From Fusobacterium sp. IOR10 (GTDB taxonomy: Bacteria; Fusobacteriota; Fusobacteriia; Fusobacteriales; Fusobacteriaceae): a stretch of 43,574 bases of DNA. A program made the position numbers and the translations under genes. Within the stretch, counting starts at the first letter, position 1; each line of letters starts with the position of its first letter. The stretch is taken from NCBI RefSeq assembly GCF_010367435.1, contig NZ_WJWY01000018.1, positions 1-43,574 of the forward strand. The letters are read 5' to 3'. The notes below the pieces were generated by a model that did not search any database, was not told the DNA's origin, and saw nothing but the letters and a program-made list of their open reading frames with translations. Shown one piece after another: positions 8,039-16,240 of this stretch.

Positions 8039-8461
8039 ATGAAAATAAGTAAAAAAGTTAAATATGGTTTTAAAGCTGTAGCTTTTATAGCCACAGAAAC
8101 TTCCAAGAATAAAATGGTAAGAATAAAAGAAATTTCAGAAAAGGAAGAAATTTCAATTCAATACTTGGAACAAATTCTATATAGATTAAAAAATAAAAAA
8201 ATAATAGAGGGTAAAAGAGGACCTAATGGAGGATATAAGTTGTTAGTTAATCCAGAGGAAGTTACTCTATATGAAATTTATATAATTTTAGATGAAGATC
8301 CAATGATTATAAATTGTAATGAAGCTTATGAGAATAAAAGAACTAAAGAATGTGTGGAAAAAGATTGCAATTGTATCTGGAGAAAATTGGATAATAAAAT
8401 GAAGGAAATATTAGAAGAGTATACAATTAGTGATATTATAAAAAATAGAAACATAATTTAG
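8039..8461 (+). CDS. Rrf2-family transcriptional regulator, probably Fe-S sensing
   Basis: This 140-residue protein begins with the winged-helix typical of Rrf2/IscR: KVKYGFKAVAFIA, then IKEISEKEEISIQYLEQIL and KRGPNGGYKL. The C-terminal half has a cysteine cluster at 93, 105, 110 and 112. IscR-type members use three cysteines here to ligate a [2Fe-2S] cluster, so iron-sulfur or redox sensing is a reasonable inference. The spacing (12 then 5 and 2) is not that of E. coli IscR, and the specific target is unknown. No isc or suf genes are in the window. It follows ruvB by three bases, with AAGGAG inside the end of ruvB serving as its ribosome site. Confidence 0.85.
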   Translation: MKISKKVKYGFKAVAFIATETSKNKMVRIKEISEKEEISIQYLEQILYRLKNKKIIEGKRGPNGGYKLLVNPEEVTLYEIYIILDEDPMIINCNEAYENKRTKECVEKDCNCIWRKLDNKMKEILEEYTISDIIKNRNII

Positions 8462-8469
8462 GAGAAAAA

Positions 8470-9183
8470 ATGATAACAGTTATAATACAAAAAGAAGATA
8501 TTTTTTCAAATGAAATTATAGTGAAGGATAAAAAAGATATTAATCACTTGAAAAATTCATTTAGAATAAAGGAAAATGATAAAATAAGAGCTGTTGATGG
8601 TGAAAAAGAGTATATCTGTCAAGTTACAGCTTTAGATAAGAAAGAAATACAATTAGAGATTTTATCAGAAAAAGAACTAGAAAAAAATAATGTAGAAATA
8701 GTAGCAGGGATTTCTGTAATAAAAAATGATAAAATGGAACTAACAATACAAAAATTAACAGAGATAGGTATTGATAGGATTTTACCTTTGGAAACTAAAA
8801 GAACAATTGTTAAATTAAAGGAAAAAAAAGAAAAATGGGACGTTGTGTCAAGAGAAGCAGTAAAACAATGTCAAAGGATTAAATTTTTAGAAATAGATAA
8901 TATAACTAAAATAACTGAAGTTTCATATGAAGATTATGATTTAGTAGTAATACCATATGAAAATGAAGAAAATTATACTTTGAGAGAGTTAATAAACAAC
9001 AGAGAAAAGGATATAAAAAAAATATTATATCTTATTGGTCCAGAGGGTGGATTTTCTGATGAAGAAATAAAACAATTAAAAGAATTGAAAAATTCCAAGG
9101 TAGTAACTTTAGGGAAAAATATTTTAAGAGCAGAAACAGCAGCTATTGTGGTTGGGGGAATATTAATAAATGAATTCAAATAA
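8470..9183 (+). CDS. rsmE: 16S rRNA (uracil1498-N3)-methyltransferase RsmE
   Basis: RsmE methylates U1498 of 16S rRNA in the assembled 30S subunit. The product is a 237-residue SPOUT protein. A small N-terminal PUA-like domain is followed by a knotted C-terminal SAM-binding domain with LIGPEGGFSDEEI and LGKNILRAETAAI, the two diagnostic loops. The segment KMELTIQKLTEIGIDRILPL is also characteristic. GGAG lies just before the ATG, immediately after the Rrf2 gene's stop. The 3' end overlaps mtaB by 14 bases. Confidence 0.95.
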   Translation: MITVIIQKEDIFSNEIIVKDKKDINHLKNSFRIKENDKIRAVDGEKEYICQVTALDKKEIQLEILSEKELEKNNVEIVAGISVIKNDKMELTIQKLTEIGIDRILPLETKRTIVKLKEKKEKWDVVSREAVKQCQRIKFLEIDNITKITEVSYEDYDLVVIPYENEENYTLRELINNREKDIKKILYLIGPEGGFSDEEIKQLKELKNSKVVTLGKNILRAETAAIVVGGILINEFK

Positions 9184-10474
9184 AAGAGTAGCATTTTATA
9201 CTTTAGGATGCAAAGTAAATCACTATGAAACAGAGAGCATAAAAAATAAACTTTTAAAAGAGGGTTATGAAGAAGTTCAGTTTGATGAAGAAGCTGATTT
9301 TTATATAGTTAATTCTTGTACTGTTACGTCAGTTGCAGATAGAAAGACTAGAAATATTTTAAGAAGAACAAAAAAACTTAATAAAAGTGCTAAGGTAATT
9401 GTCACAGGTTGTTACGCTCAAACTAATGAAAAAGATCTCTTAAAAATAGAAGAGGTTGATTATGTTGTTGGAAATAGTAATAAAGGTGAAGTTGCTGAAA
9501 TAATACTAAATATTGACAAAAATGAAGAACAACATAATTATGTATTAAACATTTTTGATGATTCAAAATATAGAGAGTTACAATTTTCAACATTTAGAGA
9601 AATGTCAAGAGCTTACATAAAGATACAAGATGGTTGTAACAATTTTTGTTCATATTGTAAAATTCCTTTTGGAAGAGGGAAAAGCAGATCAAGAGAATTT
9701 GAAAATATAATTTTAGAGGCAAACAAATTATCTGAAGAAGGATATAAAGAAATAATTTTAATAGGAATCAATCTAGGAGATTATGGAAAAGATTTAAAAG
9801 AAGATGTTGATTTTGAAGATTTACTAGAAGCTTTAGTTAAAATAAATGGAATAGAAAGAATCAGAATAGGATCAGTATATCCAGATAGAATAACAGATAG
9901 ATTTATAGAGATAATGAAAAACAATAAAAAAATGATGCCTCATTTACACATATCTTTGCAATCTTGTGATGATGAAATTTTAAAAAAAATGAAAAGAAAT
10001 TACGGATCAAATTTAATAAAAGAAAGATTAACTAAGTTAAAAGAAAATATTAAATATATGGAGTATACAGCAGATGTTATTGTTGGTTTTCCAGGGGAAA
10101 CTGATAAAATGTATCAAAATACAAAAGAAATTATAGAAGAAATAGGTTTTTCTTCCCTTCATGTGTTCCCATATTCAGAAAGAGAAAATACATTAGCAGC
10201 AACTTATAAAGATAAAGTGGATTCTAAAGAAAAGAAATTAAGAGTTGGAGATTTGGAAAAAGAATCTAAGAGATTAGGGGAAGATATTAGAAATAAATAT
10301 ATAGGAAAAAAATTAACTGTTTTAATAGAAGAAAAAAAATCTGACGGATTTTTTTACGGATACAGTGAAAATTATTTAAGAGTAAAATTGCTAGGGGATA
10401 ATTTAAAAGTTAATGATGAAGTTCAAGTAATTATAAAAGGATTAGAAAAGGGGTTGTTAATAAGTGGATATTAG
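9170..10474 (+). CDS. mtaB: tRNA t6A37 methylthiotransferase MtaB
   Basis: MtaB converts t6A to ms2t6A at position 37 of ANN-decoding tRNAs. The protein has the three parts of a methylthiotransferase. The N-terminal MTTase domain has auxiliary cluster cysteines at 14, 50 and 81. The radical-SAM domain carries CNNFCSYC (Cys156, 160, 163). A C-terminal TRAM domain ends near residue 434. The opening VAFYTLGCKVNHYETES distinguishes MtaB (YqeV type) from MiaB and RimO. The ATG at 9170 lies inside the end of rsmE with GGGGGAA about 9 bases upstream. It overlaps the next gene by 11 bases. Confidence 0.93.
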   Translation: MNSNKRVAFYTLGCKVNHYETESIKNKLLKEGYEEVQFDEEADFYIVNSCTVTSVADRKTRNILRRTKKLNKSAKVIVTGCYAQTNEKDLLKIEEVDYVVGNSNKGEVAEIILNIDKNEEQHNYVLNIFDDSKYRELQFSTFREMSRAYIKIQDGCNNFCSYCKIPFGRGKSRSREFENIILEANKLSEEGYKEIILIGINLGDYGKDLKEDVDFEDLLEALVKINGIERIRIGSVYPDRITDRFIEIMKNNKKMMPHLHISLQSCDDEILKKMKRNYGSNLIKERLTKLKENIKYMEYTADVIVGFPGETDKMYQNTKEIIEEIGFSSLHVFPYSERENTLAATYKDKVDSKEKKLRVGDLEKESKRLGEDIRNKYIGKKLTVLIEEKKSDGFFYGYSENYLRVKLLGDNLKVNDEVQVIIKGLEKGLLISGY

Positions 10475-11444
10475 AAAAAAAGCATCGAGAGTCAAATATA
10501 CTTTATTAGGAGCTGTAATTTTTTTAATAGCGGTTTTAGTTTTAATTTACAGTGTTTTAAGTGACAACAAAGAGACGGAAAAATTAGATAGATATGCATT
10601 AATTGGTAAAGAAAATATATTTTTAGTTTATGAAGATAGACTGGCTATAAAAATTCCTTTTGAGATACAAATAGATAAAGATGTTTCTTTTAAAGAATTA
10701 GTTAAAGTTAGAAATTACGAGGAAATATTAAAGAGAATTAATTTAATTTTCCCTGAAAAGATAGAAAAATATAAGAAAGTAAAATATGGGGAAATGGATT
10801 TAAAAGTAAAAAATGCAAGAAATGTTCCAGAGGTTATGATAAATGATAAAAGACATATACTGACATCTAGTATAGAACCAATGTTTGAAGATTTATATAG
10901 GGATAAGAAAACTTCAAAAATAGACAATAAAAGTATAGTGGTAGATATTCTAAACGCTAATGGAAAACCAGGACATGCTAGAAGAACTGGAGAGAAATTA
11001 AAATCATTTTTTGGGCTAAAATATAATGCAGCAAATTATGAAACAAATAGTCAGTTTAGTTATATAGTAATAAACGATCTTCATAGAGAAAAAATAGAAG
11101 ATATATTAATGCAAGTAAATGAAAAATATTTTAAAATAAAAGAAGATGCAACTATTCCAACTTTAGCAAATGTTGTTATAATTTTAGGAAAAGAAAGTAA
11201 AAAAATATTTGATGTTGAAGTATTAGGACAAGGGGAAATAGCAAAAAAATATGTAAAAGCATTAAAAAGTGATGGATATAATAGTGTTATAGAAAAAAAG
11301 ACTAAAATATCAGGAACGGATATTCAAATAAACTATAATAAAGAAGACTATTATACAGCTTATAAAATAGCAAAAAAATTAGGAATAAATAAGATGATTC
11401 AAAGGGACGAATTAAAAAATAAAATTGTAGTTATAGCTAATTAA
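10464..11444 (+). CDS. membrane-anchored protein with two LytR_C-like repeats
   Basis: This is a 326-residue protein with a single N-terminal membrane helix (about 13-32), a basic N-terminus and a long extracytoplasmic part. Residues 157-242 (VVDILNANGKPGHARRTGEKL, then IVINDL and VVIILGK) resemble the LytR_C domain that follows LCP catalytic domains. Residues 249-325 (DVEVLGQGEIAKKYVKALKS, ending NKIVVIAN) look like a second divergent copy. No LCP catalytic domain is present. The start is GTG at 10464 with AGGGGT 10 bases upstream, overlapping mtaB by 11 bases. It precedes the mreD-like and PBP2 genes, so a role in cell-wall elongation or envelope scaffolding is plausible but inferred. Confidence 0.6.
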   Translation: MDIRKKASRVKYTLLGAVIFLIAVLVLIYSVLSDNKETEKLDRYALIGKENIFLVYEDRLAIKIPFEIQIDKDVSFKELVKVRNYEEILKRINLIFPEKIEKYKKVKYGEMDLKVKNARNVPEVMINDKRHILTSSIEPMFEDLYRDKKTSKIDNKSIVVDILNANGKPGHARRTGEKLKSFFGLKYNAANYETNSQFSYIVINDLHREKIEDILMQVNEKYFKIKEDATIPTLANVVIILGKESKKIFDVEVLGQGEIAKKYVKALKSDGYNSVIEKKTKISGTDIQINYNKEDYYTAYKIAKKLGINKMIQRDELKNKIVVIAN

Positions 11445-11461
11445 AAATAAGAGGGGAAAGT

Positions 11462-11875
11462 ATGACAAGTGCATTGGTATTGATATTAATTTTTATAATA
11501 AATAGTATATCTTTAAGAGTTACTAGCTGTTCTTTAGTAATGCCATACTTATTATATTTATCAACCTATAAAAAAGTTAATAATTTATATTTAATAGCTT
11601 TGCTAACTGTAGTCTATTCATTACAGACAGATAAAATATTTATTAATATTTTTATATTTTTAGGTTTTTATTTGATATTTTTATTAGTTCAAAAGAATAT
11701 TAAATATCAATATTTAAATATTCCTATTTTTTCATTAATACAAATATTCCTGTGGTATGCTATTTTTTTAAAAAAAATTAACGTTATATTTATAATTAAT
11801 TTTATTTTATGTAGTTTTGCTAATTATATATTTTTAAGAATTCATAACAAAAAAATAGCAGGAGTAATTAAATGA
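11462..11875 (+). CDS. mreD: small integral membrane protein, probable MreD
   Basis: This 137-residue protein is almost entirely hydrophobic, with four or five membrane helices and a basic C-terminus. Sequence alone does not prove the family. The call rests on size, topology and position: its stop overlaps the mrdA (PBP2) start as ATGA, the usual place of mreD in elongasome operons. MreD helps the PBP2-RodA machinery follow MreB. mreB and mreC are not in the window. If it is not MreD it is an unassigned PBP2-linked membrane protein. Confidence 0.5.
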   Translation: MTSALVLILIFIINSISLRVTSCSLVMPYLLYLSTYKKVNNLYLIALLTVVYSLQTDKIFINIFIFLGFYLIFLLVQKNIKYQYLNIPIFSLIQIFLWYAIFLKKINVIFIINFILCSFANYIFLRIHNKKIAGVIK

Positions 11876-13683
11876 AAAATTCTAAATTTAAAGCATTAGG
11901 GATAGATAAATCTAAGAGATATTTATTAACTAAAATTTTTATACTAGTTTTGTTTGGAATTTTATTGATTAGGTTAAGTTATCTTCAAATATACAAAGGA
12001 AAAGAATATAAGGACAAGTCAACAAATAATAGAGTAAGATTTATAAGAAATGCAGCTATAAGAGGTAATATATTAGATGTAAATGGAGATATTATAGCCA
12101 CGAGCAAAATTGGCTACAGATTAAATTATCTTGAAGAAAGAAAAACAACTCCTGAAATTATAAAAAATATAAGTGAACTAACAGGTTATTCAGAAAAATA
12201 TATAGAAAAAAGAATAAAATATGGTGAAATATCAATGTATACTAGACAAAATATGTTGATAGAAGATTTAAAAGAAAAGGTAGCTCATAAAATTTTTGAA
12301 AAAATAGATGAATATCCATATTTAGAAGTTGAAATGTATTATAAAAGAAAATATTTATATCCAAACTCTTCTTCTCATTTAATTGGATATGTAAAAAAGA
12401 TATCTAATAAAGAATATGAAAACTTAAAGGATAAAGGTTATTCAGATAAAGACACTATAGGAAAAGAAGGCGTGGAAAAAAAATATGATTCTATTCTAAA
12501 AGGAAAAAAAGGTTATCAATATTTTGAAATTAACGCCAGGGGAAGAGCATTAAAAACAATCAAAAAAAAGCCTTCTGAAAAAGGTGAAGATATCCAATTA
12601 ACTATAGATATGAGATTACAAACATTTATAGAAAATGAATTTAAAAAAAGCAAATTAACAGGTTCTTTTATAGCAATGAATCCTAAAAATGGAGAGATAT
12701 TAACAATGGTAAGTTATCCAACTTATCCTTTGGATGTATTTTCTTCAAGTATTCCTTCAGATGTTTGGAATAAAATTTTATATGATAAAAGAAAACCATT
12801 AACAAATAAATCAATTGCAGGGGAATATCCTCCAGGTTCAGTTTTTAAACCTATAGAAGCCTTTGGATTTCTAAATTCTGGGTTAGATCCAAAAGAAGTA
12901 AACGAAGGTAGAAACGCTATTTATTCAATTGGGGAATGGTCATGGAAATCTTGGAAAAGAGGTGGACACGGTCCAACTGATTTAAGAAAATCCATAGTGG
13001 AGTCAGTAAATACTTATTATTATAAATATGGACATAAGTATGGATCAAAGGTTATAACTAAAGCAGCTAAAAATTTTGGCTTAGGTGAAAAGACAGGGAT
13101 AGATATTGCTGGAGAAAGAGCTGGGATTGTTCCAAGCCCAGAATGGAAGAAGAAAAGATTTAAACAAGGTTGGTATACAGGAGATACTATAAACTATTCA
13201 ATAGGACAAGGATATGTGACAGTTACTCCAATTCAAATTGCAAGAGCATATTGTGTGTTAGCAAACAAAGGATATGCCTATACTCCAAAAGTAGTAAAAT
13301 ATATAATAAAAGATTCTGTTAAAGAAAAAACAGTTTCTCATAAATCTTTAGAAGTTAATTATCCTAGAAGATTTTATGATGTTATTGAAAATGCTATGAT
13401 AGGAGTAGTTGAAGATAAGCATGGAACAGGAAAAAGATTGAAAACTAAAAATTTAAAAATAGCAGCAAAAAGTGGTTCTGCTCAAAACACGCATTTTAAA
13501 GAAACTCATGCAGAGATAGCAGGTTATTTTCCAGTTGGAAATCCTGAAATTGTATTTGCAGTTTTACTACAAGGAGCAGGTGGTGGGGGATCAATAGCTG
13601 GAGCTTTAACTAAAAAATTTATAGATGAATATCAATTTTTGTACCATGGAATAAAAAAAGAGGGAGAAAATGATAGAAAATAA
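11872..13683 (+). CDS. mrdA: penicillin-binding protein 2, elongation-specific transpeptidase
   Basis: PBP2 crosslinks peptidoglycan during rod elongation. The 603-residue protein has a membrane anchor at about 20-38. A dimerisation domain begins RNAAIRGNILDVNGDIIATS (59-78). The transpeptidase domain shows all three active-site motifs: S323-V-F-K326 in PPGSVFKP, S378-V-N380, and K533-S-G535. IGKEGVEKKYDSILKG (196-211) marks the PBP2 class rather than FtsI. It overlaps the MreD-like gene by four bases and rnj by 14, so expression is coupled. Confidence 0.93.
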   Translation: MKNSKFKALGIDKSKRYLLTKIFILVLFGILLIRLSYLQIYKGKEYKDKSTNNRVRFIRNAAIRGNILDVNGDIIATSKIGYRLNYLEERKTTPEIIKNISELTGYSEKYIEKRIKYGEISMYTRQNMLIEDLKEKVAHKIFEKIDEYPYLEVEMYYKRKYLYPNSSSHLIGYVKKISNKEYENLKDKGYSDKDTIGKEGVEKKYDSILKGKKGYQYFEINARGRALKTIKKKPSEKGEDIQLTIDMRLQTFIENEFKKSKLTGSFIAMNPKNGEILTMVSYPTYPLDVFSSSIPSDVWNKILYDKRKPLTNKSIAGEYPPGSVFKPIEAFGFLNSGLDPKEVNEGRNAIYSIGEWSWKSWKRGGHGPTDLRKSIVESVNTYYYKYGHKYGSKVITKAAKNFGLGEKTGIDIAGERAGIVPSPEWKKKRFKQGWYTGDTINYSIGQGYVTVTPIQIARAYCVLANKGYAYTPKVVKYIIKDSVKEKTVSHKSLEVNYPRRFYDVIENAMIGVVEDKHGTGKRLKTKNLKIAAKSGSAQNTHFKETHAEIAGYFPVGNPEIVFAVLLQGAGGGGSIAGALTKKFIDEYQFLYHGIKKEGENDRK

Positions 13684-15400
13684 AGAAGAAAAAATCAATG
13701 AAAAAGTTTTAGAGAAAAAAAATGTAAAAAATAAAGAAGAGAAAATGTATATAATTCCTTTAGGTGGATTGGACGAAGTTGGGAAAAATATGACATTAGT
13801 TCAGTACAGAGATGAAATAATCATTATAGATTGTGGAATAGGATTTCCAGGGGAAGGATTATTGGGAATAGATGTTGTTATTCCAGATTTCAGTTATGTT
13901 GAGAACAACAAATCAAAAATCAAAGGATTATTTGTAACTCATGGTCATGAAGATCATATAGGAGCTATTCCTTATTTATATCAAAAAATAGATAAAGATG
14001 TTTCTATATTTTCAGGAAAACTTACTTTAGCTCTTATAGAGGGTAAATTTGAAAGTCACAGAATAAAAAATATTCCTAAATTAAGAGAAGTAAAAAGTCG
14101 TTCTAAAATAAAAGTAGGAAAATATTTTGATGTTGAGTTTGTAAGAATAACTCATTCAATTGCAGACTCTTATTCTATTTATGTTAAAACACCAGCTGGA
14201 AAGGTTTTATTTACAGGGGATTTCAAAATAGATCTAACTCCAGTTGATAATAATAAAACAGATTTAGCTAGATTTGCTGAGATAGGGGAAGAGGGACTAG
14301 ATTTATTATTATCTGATTCAACAAATGCAGAAACAGAAGGATTTACACCTTCTGAAAGTACAGTTGGAGAAGCTTTTAAGATAGAATTTCCAAAGGCAAA
14401 GGGAAGAATAATTATAGCTGCATTTGCATCGCATATTCACAGATTGCAACAAATAATTGAAATATCAGAGGCTTATGGTAGAAAGATAGCTATTGATGGA
14501 AGAAGTTTAATAAGAACATTTGATGTAGCTTCTAAACTAGGATATTTAAAAATGAAAAAAGATACAATGATATCTTTATCAGATGTGGATAAACAAAAGG
14601 ATAATAAAGTTGTAATACTTTGTACAGGAACTCAAGGAGAACCTAGGGCTTCTTTGTCTAGAATAGCTTCAAATATTCATAAAAATACAAAGGTAAAAGA
14701 AGGGGATACTGTAATAATTTCAGCTACTCCAATTCCTGGAAATGAAAAAGCTGTTTCTAAAAATATTAATAATTTATTGAAATATGATGCAGAAGTAATA
14801 TTTAAAAAAGTAGCAGGAATACATGTCTCTGGACATGGAAGTAGACTTGAACAAGAACTTATGTTTAATTTAGTTAATCCTAAACATTTTATGCCAGTTC
14901 ATGGTGAATATAAAATGTTAAAAGCACATATAGAGACAGCTATAAGAACAGGAATAAAGAAAACAGATACAGTTTTAGCTTTAAATGGTAGTAAGGTAGA
15001 AGTAACAAAAAGCTATGTAAAATTAAAGGGAAAAGTAAGTGCAGGAGCAACATTCATTGATGGATTAGGAGTTGGAGATATAGGACAAACAGTTCTTAGA
15101 GATAGACAACAACTTTCTCAAGATGGAGTAATAATTGTTGTATTTACTTTTGATAAGAAGACAGGAAAAATAATGTCTGGTCCAGAAATTGTAACTAGAG
15201 GTTTTACATATTCCAAAGATTCAGAAGAAATAATAAATGGAACTATAGAACACATTAACAAGAAATTGGAAAAAATAGAAAAAACAAAGATAAAGGATTG
15301 GCAACCAATCAAGAATTTAACAAAAGAAGCTGTTAGTAAATATGTTTATAATAAAACAAAGAGAAATCCAGTTATTTTACCAATAATAATGGAAGTTTAG
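13670..15400 (+). CDS. rnj: ribonuclease J
   Basis: RNase J is a metallo-beta-lactamase/beta-CASP nuclease with endonuclease and 5'-3' exonuclease activity in mRNA decay and rRNA maturation. The zinc motif HGHEDH is at 91-96, preceded by PLGGLDEVGKN (30-40). The beta-CASP region includes LLLSDSTNAE, the SHIHR motif and CTGTQGEPRA. HVSGHG and HGEYKML lie further on, and a C-terminal dimerisation domain completes 576 residues. The first ~25 residues are a lysine/glutamate-rich extension before the conserved core. GAGGGAG precedes the ATG, which lies inside the end of mrdA. Confidence 0.95.
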   Translation: MIENKEEKINEKVLEKKNVKNKEEKMYIIPLGGLDEVGKNMTLVQYRDEIIIIDCGIGFPGEGLLGIDVVIPDFSYVENNKSKIKGLFVTHGHEDHIGAIPYLYQKIDKDVSIFSGKLTLALIEGKFESHRIKNIPKLREVKSRSKIKVGKYFDVEFVRITHSIADSYSIYVKTPAGKVLFTGDFKIDLTPVDNNKTDLARFAEIGEEGLDLLLSDSTNAETEGFTPSESTVGEAFKIEFPKAKGRIIIAAFASHIHRLQQIIEISEAYGRKIAIDGRSLIRTFDVASKLGYLKMKKDTMISLSDVDKQKDNKVVILCTGTQGEPRASLSRIASNIHKNTKVKEGDTVIISATPIPGNEKAVSKNINNLLKYDAEVIFKKVAGIHVSGHGSRLEQELMFNLVNPKHFMPVHGEYKMLKAHIETAIRTGIKKTDTVLALNGSKVEVTKSYVKLKGKVSAGATFIDGLGVGDIGQTVLRDRQQLSQDGVIIVVFTFDKKTGKIMSGPEIVTRGFTYSKDSEEIINGTIEHINKKLEKIEKTKIKDWQPIKNLTKEAVSKYVYNKTKRNPVILPIIMEV

Positions 15401-15434
15401 AAAATAAAAAAGATTAAAATAAAGAGGAGAAAAA

Positions 15435-15737
15435 ATGAATACTAGACAAAGAGAATTTTTAAGAAAAAGAGCTCATGAATTAGGAGCTTTAGTTAGAATA
15501 GGGAAAGATGGATATACAGATAATTTAGGACAAAGTATTTTAGATGCAATAGAATCAAGAGAATTAATAAAAGTGAAAATGCTTCAAAGTGTAGAAATGA
15601 ATAAAAGAGAATTAGCTGAAACATTGGCTGGAAAGACAAAATGTGAAGTTGTAGGGATTATAGGTAGAACAATAATACTTTATAAAGCAAACAAAGAAAA
15701 TCCTAAAATTTCAGAAGAGGTATCAAGAATAAAATAA
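15435..15737 (+). CDS. yhbY: CRS1/YhbY-domain RNA-binding protein
   Basis: This is a 100-residue protein made of one CRM domain, a small fold associated with pre-50S ribosomal particles. Typical features are TRQREFLRKRAHELGALVRIGKDG, a helix with IKVKML, and the C-terminal VGIIGRTIILYK strand (GxxG-like loop region). GAGGAG lies before the ATG. It follows rnj by 34 bases and fits the ribosome-maturation theme of this run. Confidence 0.88.
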   Translation: MNTRQREFLRKRAHELGALVRIGKDGYTDNLGQSILDAIESRELIKVKMLQSVEMNKRELAETLAGKTKCEVVGIIGRTIILYKANKENPKISEEVSRIK

Positions 15738-15758
15738 AAATAAATAAGAGGTTATAAT

Positions 15759-16223
15759 ATGGATGAATATGGAATTATTTTTGGAAATAAAATATTAGAT
15801 GTGACATTTATAGCTTGGTTTATCGCTCAATTTTATAAGGTGATTACAACCATTTTTATTGATAAGGATTTTAATTTTAAAAGATTTTATGAAACTGGAG
15901 GAATGCCAAGCTCGCATTCTTCAACAGTTTCTTGTTTAGCAACTTGTATAGGAATGGTTTATGGTACAAGGGGTCCACTGTTTTCAATAACCCTAATATT
16001 TGCAGGAATAACTATGTATGATGCAGCAGGAATAAGAAGAGCTGCTGGGAAACAAGCTAAAGTTGTTAATAAAATGGTTGACGGACTTAGCTTTAGAATA
16101 GGTGAAAAATTTAATGATGAAAAATTAAAGGAACTTTTAGGTCATACACCAATTGAAGTATTTGTAGGAATGATATTAGGAGTATGTGTAGCATTATTAT
16201 TTAAAAGTTATTTAATTCCATAG
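15759..16223 (+). CDS. DUF212 (divergent PAP2-like) membrane protein
   Basis: This 154-residue membrane protein carries the DUF212 signature GGMPSSHSSTVSCLAT (residues 47-62), followed by YDAAGIRRAAGKQAKVVN and a hydrophobic C-terminal helix (about 132-150). The family is distantly related to PAP2/haloperoxidase phosphatases and keeps the SxxH-type histidine. B. subtilis YuiD belongs to it. Substrate and role are not established. A weak GAGGTT ribosome site precedes the ATG. It sits 21 bases after yhbY and 17 before dxs, so a link to isoprenoid-phosphate metabolism is tempting but only positional. Confidence 0.82.
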   Translation: MDEYGIIFGNKILDVTFIAWFIAQFYKVITTIFIDKDFNFKRFYETGGMPSSHSSTVSCLATCIGMVYGTRGPLFSITLIFAGITMYDAAGIRRAAGKQAKVVNKMVDGLSFRIGEKFNDEKLKELLGHTPIEVFVGMILGVCVALLFKSYLIP

Positions 16224-16240
16224 AAAATTAAGGTGGATTT

